Assembly (NCBI GenBank): GCA_002298995.1
Contig: DBMO01000010.1
Span: forward strand, 1-34,345
Direction: 5' to 3'
Source: Desulfarculales bacterium UBA696
GTDB lineage: Bacteria > Desulfobacterota > Syntrophobacteria > Syntrophobacterales > Syntrophobacteraceae
Length of the DNA stretch: 34,345 nt
Part shown: one piece after another, positions 8,064 to 16,499 of the stretch
Position numbering within the stretch: the stretch's first letter is position 1
How the letters are laid out: every line of letters begins with the position of its first letter
Program-made: the position numbers and the translations under genes
Notes under the pieces: generated by a model
Told to the model about the DNA's origin: nothing
The model's input: only the letters and a program-made list of their open reading frames with translations
Database searches by the model: none

Positions 8064-8652
8064 ATCTGTAAGACCCGATCACCGGATCATCCTCGACTGG
8101 ATACAACCGAACGCATTGGTCCTCGACCTTGGGTGCGGGACCGGCGAGCTGCTCTATATGCTGATACGTGAAAAATCGGTTCGGGGCCAGGGTATCGAAA
8201 TAGACGAGCAGGCAATCTACAGGTGCGTCGAAAAGGGCCTGAATGTTATTCACGGCGACCTTGACAGCGGCCTGACCGACTACCTGGACCAGTCCTTTGA
8301 TTATGTTATTCTGAACCAGACGCTACAGCAGGTTCGCCACCTCAAGCCCGTGCTGGAAGACTCCCTTCGGGTCGGTAAAAAAGTTATCCTGGGTTTTCCC
8401 AATTTTGCTTACCTGAAGGCCCGCATTCAGCTCTCGATACTCGGGAAGGCCCCCGTCACGGAGTCCCTTCCCTTCACCTGGTATGAAAGCCCCAACCTGC
8501 ATTTTTTGAGTATTTCCGATTTTCTCCAATATTGCAGCGATTCCGGAATAACGGTCGAACGAAGGGAGTTTCTCAATGAACGCGGGCGGATCTCGATCCT
8601 GCCCAATCTGCTGGCGCAAAGCGGGATTTTTCTTGTTTCGGCTCCCAAATAA
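8053..8652 (+). CDS. metW: MetW, methionine biosynthesis protein
   Basis: This 199-residue class I SAM-dependent methyltransferase-fold protein has motif I LDLGCGTGELL and the family features QTLQQVRHL and GFPNFAYLKAR. MetW is nearly always found immediately downstream of metX and often overlaps it, as here (ATG at 8053 inside the end of metX). It has been reported to be needed for full activity of partner MetX proteins, so a MetX-MetW complex is likely. Its own methyltransferase chemistry is unclear. It is the last gene of the sulfur cluster and ends at a hairpin shared with the convergent gene. Confidence 0.93.
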   Translation: MANESVRPDHRIILDWIQPNALVLDLGCGTGELLYMLIREKSVRGQGIEIDEQAIYRCVEKGLNVIHGDLDSGLTDYLDQSFDYVILNQTLQQVRHLKPVLEDSLRVGKKVILGFPNFAYLKARIQLSILGKAPVTESLPFTWYESPNLHFLSISDFLQYCSDSGITVERREFLNERGRISILPNLLAQSGIFLVSAPK

Positions 8653-8682
8653 AAAAGCGCTCACAACCGGAGCGCTCTTAAA
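8650..8682 (-). terminator. Rho-independent terminator for the 86-aa gene, shared with metW
   Basis: The stem AGCGCTC (8656-8662) pairs perfectly with GAGCGCT (8670-8676) around a 7-nt loop. Read on the minus strand it is followed by six T residues, an ideal terminator for the minus-strand small gene. Read on the plus strand, only a weak AT-rich tail follows, so it may act bidirectionally at the end of metW. Confidence 0.8.
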
Positions 8683-8721
8683 TTAAAAATGTCTGCTTCA
8701 ATTCCTGTCGGCCCCGACCTT

Positions 8722-8982
8722 TCAGCCCTTTAGCGATTCGAGCAATATCTGGTAGTCCTCGTAGAGGTCGGCGTAGCTTTCTATTACTTCATACAGGTCG
8801 TCGAGATCCATATTCACAACAGCATCCTTGTCAGGGGATTCTTCCTTCAGCTCGATCCAAATCCAGTCCAGAAGCATCTCCTCGGAATCTCCGTAGCCTT
8901 CTTCACGCGGATCCAGGGCGCCATCCCGCACCTTTTGGCTCACCTTTCGCACGGCAGCCCTCACGAACTCTTTCATATCCAT
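8722..8982 (-). CDS. Small acidic protein of unknown function
   Basis: This 86-residue protein is rich in Asp and Glu, especially in its C-terminal half (MDLDDLYEVIESYADLYEDYQ), with predicted helices throughout. It has no cysteine, signal peptide or membrane segment. A strong ribosome-binding site (AGGAGG, complement at 8988-8993, 5 nt from ATG) and a good downstream terminator support a real monocistronic gene. I do not recognise a family. An acidic helical protein of this size could be a modulator or DNA mimic, but nothing shows that. It converges on metW. Confidence 0.7.
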   Translation of the reverse strand: MDMKEFVRAAVRKVSQKVRDGALDPREEGYGDSEEMLLDWIWIELKEESPDKDAVVNMDLDDLYEVIESYADLYEDYQILLESLKG

Positions 8983-9394
8983 CGACTCCTCCTATGCCAA
9001 AAGCCTGCCCTGTCCTGTCGAGAGAGCCAGGCATCGAAAATTCCTGTGAAAATTTTGCCGGACAAAAATAGCATTATTAATGCTGACCCTTCAAACACTA
9101 TTTCTCCGCAATCTTTCCACCTTTCAGCTCTCGACGATGTTTATTCCGCAAACTCGCACTTGTTCTACATACGACTCCTTAATATAATTCCGAGTCCTGT
9201 CGAATATATAAATAGGCTTAAGTTAAATCGCAACTTTGGGCATTTTAGCCTCAAAATAATTCTTATTTCCGCGCGCGGCGGGGCGGGAAGGGCTCGCCCG
9301 TATTGCTATTGAATGCGCGGAAAGTGCCGGTAAAAGGGCAGCCGGCTATAACGGCGCGGGAAGGCCCTCAATGGGTCGCAGCGGAGTAGTTGAA
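8983..9394. other. Divergent intergenic region, AT-rich
   Basis: These 412 bp between the acidic-protein gene and the LOG-family gene hold no convincing gene. The middle part (9060-9260) is distinctly AT-rich compared with its surroundings. On the minus strand, TTGCGA (complement 9228-9233) and TATATA (9205-9210), spaced by 17 bp, are a weak promoter candidate for the acidic-protein gene. The part after 9270 is GC-rich and may be leader sequence for the plus-strand gene. Confidence 0.45.
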
Positions 9395-10093
9395 ATGTCT
9401 CAAGAAAATCATAGTTTTCCGTACAGAAGGAACTCTCACGGGCCGGAGAAACAATATGTAATTGACGCCATGACCATCGGCGACTCATGGCGTCTTTTCA
9501 AGATCCTGGCAGAGTTCGTCGATGGCTTTGAGCTCCTTGGCGACCTTTATCCGGCCGTTTCCATTTTCGGATCCGCCCGTGTAAAACCCGGCGATGAGAC
9601 TTACGAGAAGACGGTTGTAATCGCAAGGAAACTGGCCGAAGCCGGATATCATATCATAACGGGAGGGGGTCCCGGCGTAATGGAAGCCGGGAACAAGGGA
9701 GCAAAGGAGGGCGGGGCCAAATCCGTTGGCCTGAACATAGAACTGCCCCTGGAGCAGAACCCCAATCCTTATGCGAATGTCCGGCTTGATTTCCAGTACT
9801 TTTTCGTCCGAAAGGTAATGTTCATAAAATACGCTCAGGCATACATCGGCATGCCGGGCGGTTTCGGAACAATGGACGAAGTTTTCGAGGCGCTGACCCT
9901 CATCCAGACCAGGCGCATAAAACCCTTCCCGGTGATACTCGTCGGCAAGGATTTCTGGGGCGGTCTGATCGAATGGATTAGGAGCAACCTGATCTGTGGC
10001 GGCTACATTTCGCCCCAGGACCTCGATTTTCTCACTCTTATGGACGATCCGGACGAGGTGGTCCACAGTATAAAGAAATATGTGATTGTCTGA
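9395..10093 (+). CDS. LOG family (TIGR00730) nucleotide phosphoribohydrolase
   Basis: This 232-residue Rossmann-type protein belongs to the LOG/lysine-decarboxylase-like family. Members hydrolyse nucleoside 5'-monophosphates, such as cytokinin riboside monophosphate or AMP, to base and ribose 5-phosphate. The signature PGGFGTMDE is present near the middle, with GGGPGVMEAGNKGA upstream and SIFGSARV at the nucleotide-binding start. An N-terminal extension of about 50 residues precedes the core, so it resembles the longer bacterial subgroup. ATG 9395 has GGAG 8 bp upstream and is preferred to ATG 9371. The old name lysine decarboxylase should not be used. The natural substrate is unknown. Confidence 0.88.
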   Translation: MSQENHSFPYRRNSHGPEKQYVIDAMTIGDSWRLFKILAEFVDGFELLGDLYPAVSIFGSARVKPGDETYEKTVVIARKLAEAGYHIITGGGPGVMEAGNKGAKEGGAKSVGLNIELPLEQNPNPYANVRLDFQYFFVRKVMFIKYAQAYIGMPGGFGTMDEVFEALTLIQTRRIKPFPVILVGKDFWGGLIEWIRSNLICGGYISPQDLDFLTLMDDPDEVVHSIKKYVIV

Positions 10094-10130
10094 GCAAGGG
10101 TTGTGGGTTGCGAGAGAAAAGAGCCGATTT

Positions 10131-10502
10131 ATGCCCATCTACGAATACCGCTGCGGAAAATGCGGAAAGAAATCGGAAGTAATAACCTTCCGGGTCTCGG
10201 AGGAGGTTTCCACCGCGTGCAGTCACTGCGGGAGCGAATCAACCCATCGAGTACCGTCGCGGGTTCGGGTTCGCCTCTCCGAGGAAACCCGAATGGAGCG
10301 GCTGGCCGATCCTTCCCGGCTGGCGGGCCTCGATGAAAACGACCCCGCGGGCATGGCTCGGTTCATGAAAGAAATGGGCCGGGAAATGGACGGTGAAATG
10401 GACGGCGTAGACATCGACGCCATGGTTGACGAGGCGATGTCGGAAGGCGGCGGCGCCGAAGGCAGCGACTACGGCGCATGTTCGGACCTTAACGATGAAT
10501 AA
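10131..10502 (+). CDS. FmdB-family zinc ribbon protein
   Basis: This 123-residue protein begins MPIYEYRCGKCG, the hallmark of the FmdB/CxxC_CxxC_SSSS regulatory-protein family. Two CxxC pairs (C8/C11 and C30/C33) form a zinc ribbon. The C-terminal part is Met-, Asp- and Gly-rich (MKEMGREMDGEMDGVDIDAMVDEAM) and probably disordered, which is usual for the family. The start at 10131 is set by the conserved first residues rather than by a strong SD. FmdB was named from a gene near formamidase, but most members have unknown roles. It lies 37 bp after the LOG gene, possibly in the same transcript. Confidence 0.88.
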   Translation: MPIYEYRCGKCGKKSEVITFRVSEEVSTACSHCGSESTHRVPSRVRVRLSEETRMERLADPSRLAGLDENDPAGMARFMKEMGREMDGEMDGVDIDAMVDEAMSEGGGAEGSDYGACSDLNDE

Positions 10503-10535
10503 TGAAAACCGCATCTTCAAAAATCCCCATTTGAC

Positions 10536-11468
10536 ATGAGCCCACATCAGGCAGGTTTTGGCACTTTATTTAAGTGGAGGGTGTCCGATGAACACGCGGG
10601 GCGCGGACTTGCCGATGAGATAACCGGGTACCTCAAGATAGCTTCAGGCGAAGTTCTCGCCCTCATTGATTTCGGCTCGGTGTACGTGCGGGGCCGAATC
10701 GAGCGCAACCCGGCAACACAACTGTCCGGTGGCGAGGAGATAACGGTCAATTTTCCCGCTCACGGCATCCGGAAGTTCTACGAAATAGACCCTTCACGAA
10801 TAATTTACCGCGACCGGTTTTTACTAGCCTACGACAAAGAACCCGGAATACCCAGCCAGCAGACCCCTTCTGATGCTTACAACAACATATTTGCGGCCCT
10901 TTTGCGATACCTCGAAAAGGAGCGGTCGTCCGGCGGGCAGGCGCCGTATGCCGCACTCCATCACCGGCTGGACGCGGAGACGAGCGGTGTAATGCTCTTC
11001 GCGCTTGCCAGGCAGGTGAACCGCTCGCTTGGCGAAGCCTTTCAGAAGAGGCGCATTCTAAAAGAATACCTCGCATGGATCGAAGGGACGCCTGAAAAAG
11101 ACGAGTGGACGGAGGACCGAGCTATCGGAAAAAAGGGGGGCAGATACGTTTCAGCGCCGCCGGGCCGCGGGCTTGAGGCCGTGACAACTTTTCGGGTCTT
11201 ACACCGTGAAGCTGGCCGCTCCCTCGTTGTGGCCGTCCCGCATACGGGCCGGACCCACCAGATACGAATTCACCTCGCAGCCGGCGGGCATCCGATTGTG
11301 GGCGACCGCGCATACGGAGCAAAGCCGGCCGGGCGGCTGTTTCTTCATGCCCTGCGGCTTACGCTGAAGCACCCGGCCCGCGGAGAACCCGTTGTTTTGG
11401 AAGCGACGCTTTCCGACGAGTGGCCTTCTGCGGCGGGGCAGTCAATCCCGCCCGCACCTCCCGCCTGA
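10536..11468 (+). CDS. RluA-family 23S rRNA/tRNA pseudouridine synthase
   Basis: This 310-residue protein has an N-terminal S4-like RNA-binding domain (roughly residues 25-70) and an RluA/C/D catalytic domain. The catalytic Asp lies in HHRLDAETSGV, and other family motifs include RTHQIRIHLA and ILKEYLAW. It isomerises uridine to pseudouridine in rRNA or tRNA; the exact target cannot be read from sequence. The ATG at 10536 lacks a clear ribosome-binding site and the first about 15 residues are not family-like, so the true start is uncertain. The 3' end overlaps the convergent dynamin-like gene by 110 bp. The last about 15 residues (after LSDEWP) are likely a non-conserved tail. Confidence 0.9.
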   Translation: MSPHQAGFGTLFKWRVSDEHAGRGLADEITGYLKIASGEVLALIDFGSVYVRGRIERNPATQLSGGEEITVNFPAHGIRKFYEIDPSRIIYRDRFLLAYDKEPGIPSQQTPSDAYNNIFAALLRYLEKERSSGGQAPYAALHHRLDAETSGVMLFALARQVNRSLGEAFQKRRILKEYLAWIEGTPEKDEWTEDRAIGKKGGRYVSAPPGRGLEAVTTFRVLHREAGRSLVVAVPHTGRTHQIRIHLAAGGHPIVGDRAYGAKPAGRLFLHALRLTLKHPARGEPVVLEATLSDEWPSAAGQSIPPAPPA

Positions 11469-13683
11469 GTTCCTCGAGCCCCTTGATCATTTCGGAGGTG
11501 ACGCAGTGTGCTCCGGCCAGGGCCTCCGCCGCGGCAATCCTTTGCTCCCCGCGCAGGTTGCTCCGTCGCAGCAGGTCGGCGAAATCCACGTGCACCACTT
11601 CCGCCCTGGCCCTGAACTCACGCAGCAAAAAAACACTCCCCTCGTCAACCAGCCTGAACAGGTAGTCCGACTTGAGATCTTGCGTGAAGTGGGCAAAAGC
11701 GCGAAGCAGCTCTGCTTTGGCTTCCGCCTTCGCGTTTCGCATACCCTTTTCGAAAAGCTTTGCCGCCGATTTATCCTCCACGCCGGGCAGGATGCTCTTG
11801 CGCATCTTCGACTTTATCCCGGAAATGAGCGCGGCAAAAGAATTGAGGCCGAATTTCAGAAACAGGATTCCACGCGCAATGCTGTCGCGCTCCAGAAAAG
11901 AACTGAAGGGCGAAGGAGGTGGAACGTTGGAAAAATCAAGCTCACCCGCCAGGTAGCTGTCGGCGTGCTTTGGCGCTTCATCCATGCCCAGCACCCCCCG
12001 CCTGTAGTCCGCGAGGGCAGCGTCGAAAAAGGACCAGAGTGCCTGGGACGATTCTCTTATGCGATCCCGGATAAAAAGTTCCTCGTTTTTGGCAAATTCC
12101 ATGATCCGCAGATTGACGCTCTCGGTCAGGCGGCGGGTAATATCACGACGAAATTCCAGGTAGAAGGCGTAGTATTCGCGGATCAGGCCGGTGTAGTCGG
12201 CGGTTTCACACCGGCATCCCAACTCGACCGGATGGCGCTCGACCATGTCGACCGCCTCACGTACCACCCTGCCTTTCGCGGGGTGGAAGCAGCTCTCTAT
12301 TCTCCCATCCATCTCCCGCTTGAGGCTCTGATTTAGTCCCGAGACGGTCTCGGCAAGGCTTTCCAGCGCGGCATGGAGGGCCATTCGCCTGGTCCGGATC
12401 TGCTCGGCGGTGCCCTGGATCGCTTCGGCGCTTTTATCAAGAGCGGAGCGGTTGATTTGCACCAGGTCGAGCACATTGGACGCAACCATATCGAGGCGGC
12501 TCATGCCGAACCCGAGGAGTACCTGCGATCTTTTCGAGCGTATTTGCTCCTCCAGCTCTTTTTTGAATGCCGCAAATCCTGATTCGGTCGATTTGGCAAC
12601 CGCTTTTGACTCCTTCCAAAGCTTCAGGTGCCGGCTTTCAAATTTGGAGGGTCCGTCTTCGAGCTGTTTTAACAACTGGCACAGGGCCGAGAAGGTGAAA
12701 AGATTCGGGTCGGGCGTAACCCACGAAAGCTCGGACCTGACGCGCTCCTGAATCTTTTCCAGGTCATCGAGGTCGCCGTGAAGGTCGAGGTCTGAGTTCA
12801 GGACGAAAAGGGTCTGTGGGAAAACCTTGAGGGCTTTCAGGAGATCGAACAGCTTGAAGTCGGCTTCGCGGAGCCCTGTGCGACTGCCGATCACATAGAT
12901 AATAGAATGGGACTGAAGCAGGTACTTTTGCAGAAGCTCGAAATGTGAGGGGTTTGGCGAATCGCTTCCCTGGCAGTCCGCAAGCTCGATTCGCTCGCCC
13001 AGCCAGGAAACCGGACAGTTTATCTCGATATCCCGAACCCATGCGGCCCGGCGCTCATCGCCAACATAGAGCTGGTGGCGCTGTAGATCGGCAGCCTCGA
13101 ATTCTCTCCGTCCGGTTTCCTCCCCGATTTCCCCTTCGATCAGGGGAAAACCCCGCAGGCAGCAGTCCAGAAACATGAAGTGCGGATCGACATTGCCCCG
13201 CGACTGGAGCCACTCGAACTTCATTTTATCGAGCCAGGAAGCGATCCGTTCGCGGTCCTCCGGCTTGCGGATATCCAGGTCTTCCATCTCGCCGCCTTCA
13301 TGGGCAAAAACAGGAAGCATGCGAAGCGAGGCGTTTATTTCCTGGTTTATCTGGGACCAGGGCTTTAGTTCGACCCATCCGCCAGGGGTACCGGAGGTGG
13401 CCACCCTGGTAATAAAGGCCGTGATTATGCCCGCCCCGCGTTTAAGGAGGTCCTGCCCCAGGATGGCGTTAATCAGGGTGCTTTTTCCGGACTTGACCGA
13501 ACCGACGACGGCAATTTTGAGCAAAGGGTCCTGAAGAGATTCACCGATTCCGGCAAGATGTGAGCGCCAACGCTCGGCGGTCGATGCGTCGGCCATTCCG
13601 GCACGCTCAAGCTCCAGGATGGTTTTTTCTAGAATTTCCGCTCTGTTAAGTATTTTCTTTTTGAACTCGGTGTGATTATCCAT
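11359..13683 (-). CDS. Bacterial dynamin-like GTPase
   Basis: From ATG 13683 this is a 774-residue large GTPase. G1 is GSVKSGKST (residues 61-69), preceded by the hydrophobic LLKIAVV strand. A threonine in ITAFITR can serve as G2, DCQG is G3, and NSDLD in the G4 position is atypical. A long helical stalk follows. Around SIARGILFLKFGLNSFAALISGIKSK there is a hydrophobic and basic segment suited to membrane insertion, then more coiled helix and a basic tail. Bacterial dynamin-like proteins remodel or repair membranes, including during phage attack or membrane stress. An alternative ATG at 13770 would add 29 residues; any start beyond about 13800 would run into the divergent promoter. It appears single, without the tandem partner seen in many species. 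Confidence 0.82.
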   Translation of the reverse strand: MDNHTEFKKKILNRAEILEKTILELERAGMADASTAERWRSHLAGIGESLQDPLLKIAVVGSVKSGKSTLINAILGQDLLKRGAGIITAFITRVATSGTPGGWVELKPWSQINQEINASLRMLPVFAHEGGEMEDLDIRKPEDRERIASWLDKMKFEWLQSRGNVDPHFMFLDCCLRGFPLIEGEIGEETGRREFEAADLQRHQLYVGDERRAAWVRDIEINCPVSWLGERIELADCQGSDSPNPSHFELLQKYLLQSHSIIYVIGSRTGLREADFKLFDLLKALKVFPQTLFVLNSDLDLHGDLDDLEKIQERVRSELSWVTPDPNLFTFSALCQLLKQLEDGPSKFESRHLKLWKESKAVAKSTESGFAAFKKELEEQIRSKRSQVLLGFGMSRLDMVASNVLDLVQINRSALDKSAEAIQGTAEQIRTRRMALHAALESLAETVSGLNQSLKREMDGRIESCFHPAKGRVVREAVDMVERHPVELGCRCETADYTGLIREYYAFYLEFRRDITRRLTESVNLRIMEFAKNEELFIRDRIRESSQALWSFFDAALADYRRGVLGMDEAPKHADSYLAGELDFSNVPPPSPFSSFLERDSIARGILFLKFGLNSFAALISGIKSKMRKSILPGVEDKSAAKLFEKGMRNAKAEAKAELLRAFAHFTQDLKSDYLFRLVDEGSVFLLREFRARAEVVHVDFADLLRRSNLRGEQRIAAAEALAGAHCVTSEMIKGLEELRREVRAGLTAPPQKATRRKASLPKQRVLRGPGASA

Positions 13684-13820
13684 TTTTCGCTTTTCCCCAG
13701 CGGCCGGCGACGGGAGGGAGTTTTTTCGTCCGGGGGTGGGACGGAGGACCGGTATGCCGGTTTCGCTCATTGACTCGCTCGGTCGATCCTTTATAATTGA
13801 TGGTTTATCCGCTATGCCTA

Positions 13821-13833
13821 TTCGGTAACCGAA
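13821..13833. promoter_or_regulatory. Perfect 13-bp palindrome between divergent genes
   Basis: TTCGGT and ACCGAA with a single central base form a perfect palindrome. It lies in the gap between the dynamin-like gene (minus) and the carboxynorspermidine dehydrogenase gene (plus), about 25 bp upstream of a candidate plus-strand promoter. It is a possible operator; no regulator can be assigned. Confidence 0.35.
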
Positions 13834-13857
13834 GGCGGCTCCATACTCGACAGCGGC

Positions 13858-13886
13858 TTGAACTTTAAAGCACATCCGGAAATAAA
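13858..13886 (+). promoter_or_regulatory. Candidate sigma70 promoter for the polyamine genes
   Basis: TTGAAC (13858-13863), a 17-bp spacer and AATAAA (13881-13886) precede the GGGGGG ribosome-binding run and the ATG at 13913. Each box matches the consensus at four of six positions. Confidence 0.35.
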
Positions 13887-13912
13887 CATAAAGTAAAATT
13901 GGGGGGAAAAAA

Positions 13913-15091
13913 ATGGCTAAGGTGCTCATCATTGGCGCCGGCGGAGTTGGAGGGGTCGTCACCCGCAAGTGCGCCCAGGTCCCCGAGGTTTTCACGGAAA
14001 TAACCCTTGCCAGCAGGACCCTGGAAAAATGCGAGAAAATAGCCGCCGGCCTGCCCCGGCCGATAAGGACGGCAAAGGTCGATGCGGATGATCCGGCCCA
14101 AACCGTTCGCCTGATCAATGAACTCCGGCCCGATCTCGTAATAAACGTCGCTCTGCCTTACCAGGACCTCGCGATTATGGACGCCTGCCTCGAGACGGGG
14201 GTCAACTACATGGATACCGCCAACTACGAACCCCCGGATGAAGCGGCGTTTTCTTACAAGTGGCAGTGGGCATACGATGATCGTTTCAAACGGGCCGGCC
14301 TTACGGCTCTTCTGGGCAGCGGCTTCGATCCGGGTGTCACGAACGTCTTCTGCGCCCATGCGCTGAAGCATCATTTCGATGAAATCAACATGGTCGACAT
14401 AATGGACTGCAACGCCGGTGACCACGGGCATGCTTTTGCCACGAACTTCAACCCGGAAATAAATATCCGCGAGATCACCGCCCGCGGCAAATACTGGGAA
14501 AAAGGTGAGTGGAAGGAGACCGATCCCCTCTCGGTGCATAAGACCTTCGATTTTCCACAGATTGGCCCCAGGGAAATGTACCTGATGTACCACGAAGAGA
14601 TGGAATCGCTGGTGAAACACATTCCGGGGCTTCGGCGCATTCGCTTCTGGATGACTTTCGGCCAGGAATATCTAACCCATTTGCGTGTGCTGCAGAATGT
14701 GGGGATGACCCGAATCGATCCAGTATCCTTTCAGGGCCGTGAAATCGTCCCGCTCCAGTTCCTTAAGGCCCTGCTGCCCGATCCGGCCTCCCTTGCCAGG
14801 AATTACAAGGGAAAGACAAACATAGGGTGCATGATCGAGGGCTTGAAGGACGGCAAAAAGCGCAGGTATTACATTTACAACGTTTGCGACCACGAAGCTT
14901 CATACAGGGAAGTCGGCGCTCAGGCGATATCGTATACCACCGGCGTCCCGGCAATGATCGGCGCCAAAATGATTCTTACCGGAAAATGGAGCGGCGCGGG
15001 AGTTTTCAACATTGAACAATTCGACCCCGACCCCTTCATGGCCGACCTGATGCAATACGGACTGCCTTGGACGGAGGAGTTTTTGGAGTAG
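13913..15091 (+). CDS. Carboxynorspermidine/carboxyspermidine dehydrogenase
   Basis: This 392-residue protein belongs to the saccharopine dehydrogenase-like family. It has an N-terminal GAGGVGG dinucleotide-binding loop (residues 8-14) and the motifs SGFDPGVTNVF, DCNAGDHG and YYIYNVCDHE. These are the features of carboxynorspermidine synthase, which condenses aspartate semialdehyde with a diamine (diaminopropane or putrescine) using NADPH. Length is normal. Its immediate neighbour is the matching decarboxylase, which fixes the pathway assignment. Whether the product is norspermidine or spermidine cannot be told. No S-adenosylmethionine decarboxylase is in the window, so this could be the cell's main triamine route (inference). 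Confidence 0.93.
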   Translation: MAKVLIIGAGGVGGVVTRKCAQVPEVFTEITLASRTLEKCEKIAAGLPRPIRTAKVDADDPAQTVRLINELRPDLVINVALPYQDLAIMDACLETGVNYMDTANYEPPDEAAFSYKWQWAYDDRFKRAGLTALLGSGFDPGVTNVFCAHALKHHFDEINMVDIMDCNAGDHGHAFATNFNPEINIREITARGKYWEKGEWKETDPLSVHKTFDFPQIGPREMYLMYHEEMESLVKHIPGLRRIRFWMTFGQEYLTHLRVLQNVGMTRIDPVSFQGREIVPLQFLKALLPDPASLARNYKGKTNIGCMIEGLKDGKKRRYYIYNVCDHEASYREVGAQAISYTTGVPAMIGAKMILTGKWSGAGVFNIEQFDPDPFMADLMQYGLPWTEEFLE

Positions 15092-15120
15092 GTTGCCTTT
15101 TCCCCAACCTTACACAACTT

Positions 15121-15179
15121 GAGGGATTGCGGTAGGCAGGCACATCCCTCTACCATGCCCGCCAATGCCGGTGGGCATG
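15121..15179 (+). promoter_or_regulatory. Two tandem hairpins in the polyamine intergenic leader
   Basis: GAGGGAT (15121-15127) pairs with ATCCCTC (15144-15150). Next to it, CATGCCC (15154-15160) pairs with GGGCATG (15173-15179). They lie between the dehydrogenase stop and the decarboxylase start. No T-run follows, so they are not standard terminators. A role in translation control or mRNA processing is possible, and an extragenic repeat is the simpler alternative. Confidence 0.45.
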
Positions 15180-15229
15180 ATAAAATGCCGTGCTCACCCT
15201 ACAATCCTGGCGAAGACGAATTGTACAAA

Positions 15230-16396
15230 ATGATACCCGAATCAAAAATAGACCCGCAAATCCTCGAAGATCTTAGCGGGATTGAAACCCCCAGCTATGT
15301 AGTCGATCGGGGCTTGCTCGAGGGAAACCTTCTCGTGCTCGATTCGGTGCGGGAGAGGGCGGGCTGCAAGATTTTGCTGGCGCTCAAGGGCTTCGCGATG
15401 TTCAGCTTGTTTGAGCAAATATCGAGGCACCTTGACGGCGTTGCAGCCAGCTCGCTTCATGAGGCGAGGCTCGGATTCGAGGAATTCGGAAAAGAGGTCC
15501 ATACCTTTTCGCCTGGATATATCGAGGGTGAATTCGACGACATACTTGCCTGCTCGAATCATCTCGTCTTCAATTCTTTCTCTCAGTGGGAGTTTTTCAG
15601 GAAGCACATTCCCGCGGACCTTAAAGGCAAGAAATTCGGTGTACGCATTAATCCCGAGCACTCGGAGGTTAGTACGGCGATCTACGACCCGTGCGCGCCG
15701 TTTTCCCGGCTTGGCGTCACGCGCGAAAAATTCAGGCCGGACCTGCTCACCGGGATATCCGGCCTGCACTTTCATACACTTTGCGAACTGAACGCCGACT
15801 CGCTTGCAAGAACTCTCGAAGTTGTGGAAGAAAAATTCTTCTCATTTTTCCGCGGTATGGAATGGATAAATTTTGGCGGCGGGCACCACATTACCCGGCC
15901 GGACTACGATATCGATCTGCTATGCGGCCTGATCTCGGATTTCAGGGCAAGGCACGGGCTGGAAGTGTACCTGGAACCTGGCGAAGCAGTCGCGCTGAAT
16001 ACGGGGTTCCTCGTCGCATCTGTTGTGGATCTTATCGAAAACGATATGACTATTGCCATACTTGACACATCGGCTGCCGCCCACATGCCCGATGTTATAG
16101 AGATGCCTTATCGGCCGGAGGTGGCCGGCGCCGGAAAACCGGGTGAGTTTGCCCACAACTACAGGCTGGGAGGCCTTACTTGCCTTGCCGGGGATGTCTT
16201 GGGCGACTACTCCTTTCCATCGCCACTGACAATCGGGTCGAAGCTGGTATTCATGGATATGGCACACTACTCGATGGTTAAAAACAATACCTTTAACGGC
16301 GTGAGGCTCCCCTCGATTGCGATAAGGGAAGCCCCCGGAGACGTGCGTTTTGTAAAAAGGTTTGGCTACGAAGATTACCGGAGCAGGCTTTCGTGA
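15230..16396 (+). CDS. nspC: Carboxynorspermidine decarboxylase
   Basis: This is a 388-residue fold-type III (alanine racemase-like) PLP decarboxylase. The PLP lysine is K53 in ALKGFAMFSLF. The family block FGVRINPEHSEV, the GGGHHIT glycine loop, the LEPGEAV motif, LDTSAAAHMPDV and the active-site cysteine in GGLTCLAGD all match NspC/CANSDC. It decarboxylates carboxynorspermidine or carboxyspermidine to the triamine. The start is uncertain: ATG 15230 gives the usual family length, whereas ATG 15185 or 15155 would add 15-25 residues, and none has a strong ribosome-binding site. It follows the dehydrogenase by 138 bp. Confidence 0.93.
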   Translation: MIPESKIDPQILEDLSGIETPSYVVDRGLLEGNLLVLDSVRERAGCKILLALKGFAMFSLFEQISRHLDGVAASSLHEARLGFEEFGKEVHTFSPGYIEGEFDDILACSNHLVFNSFSQWEFFRKHIPADLKGKKFGVRINPEHSEVSTAIYDPCAPFSRLGVTREKFRPDLLTGISGLHFHTLCELNADSLARTLEVVEEKFFSFFRGMEWINFGGGHHITRPDYDIDLLCGLISDFRARHGLEVYLEPGEAVALNTGFLVASVVDLIENDMTIAILDTSAAAHMPDVIEMPYRPEVAGAGKPGEFAHNYRLGGLTCLAGDVLGDYSFPSPLTIGSKLVFMDMAHYSMVKNNTFNGVRLPSIAIREAPGDVRFVKRFGYEDYRSRLS

Positions 16397-16499
16397 CCTG
16401 AACCGGGGAAGGCGTGCGCGACCTCGACGTCAAAACCCAGGCGGCAGGCAGTAAGGCCTGCACCACATCTGCTCGGGCAAATCAAAATTGGTGCTAGAT

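Noticed and set aside
13684..14118. N-terminal extension of the dynamin-like protein
   Set aside because: It would overlap the first 200 bp of the divergent dehydrogenase gene and its promoter; the sequence before 13770 is low-complexity and non-conserved in style.
16397..16499. Terminator after nspC
   Set aside because: No stable stem followed by T residues was seen in the convergent gap.
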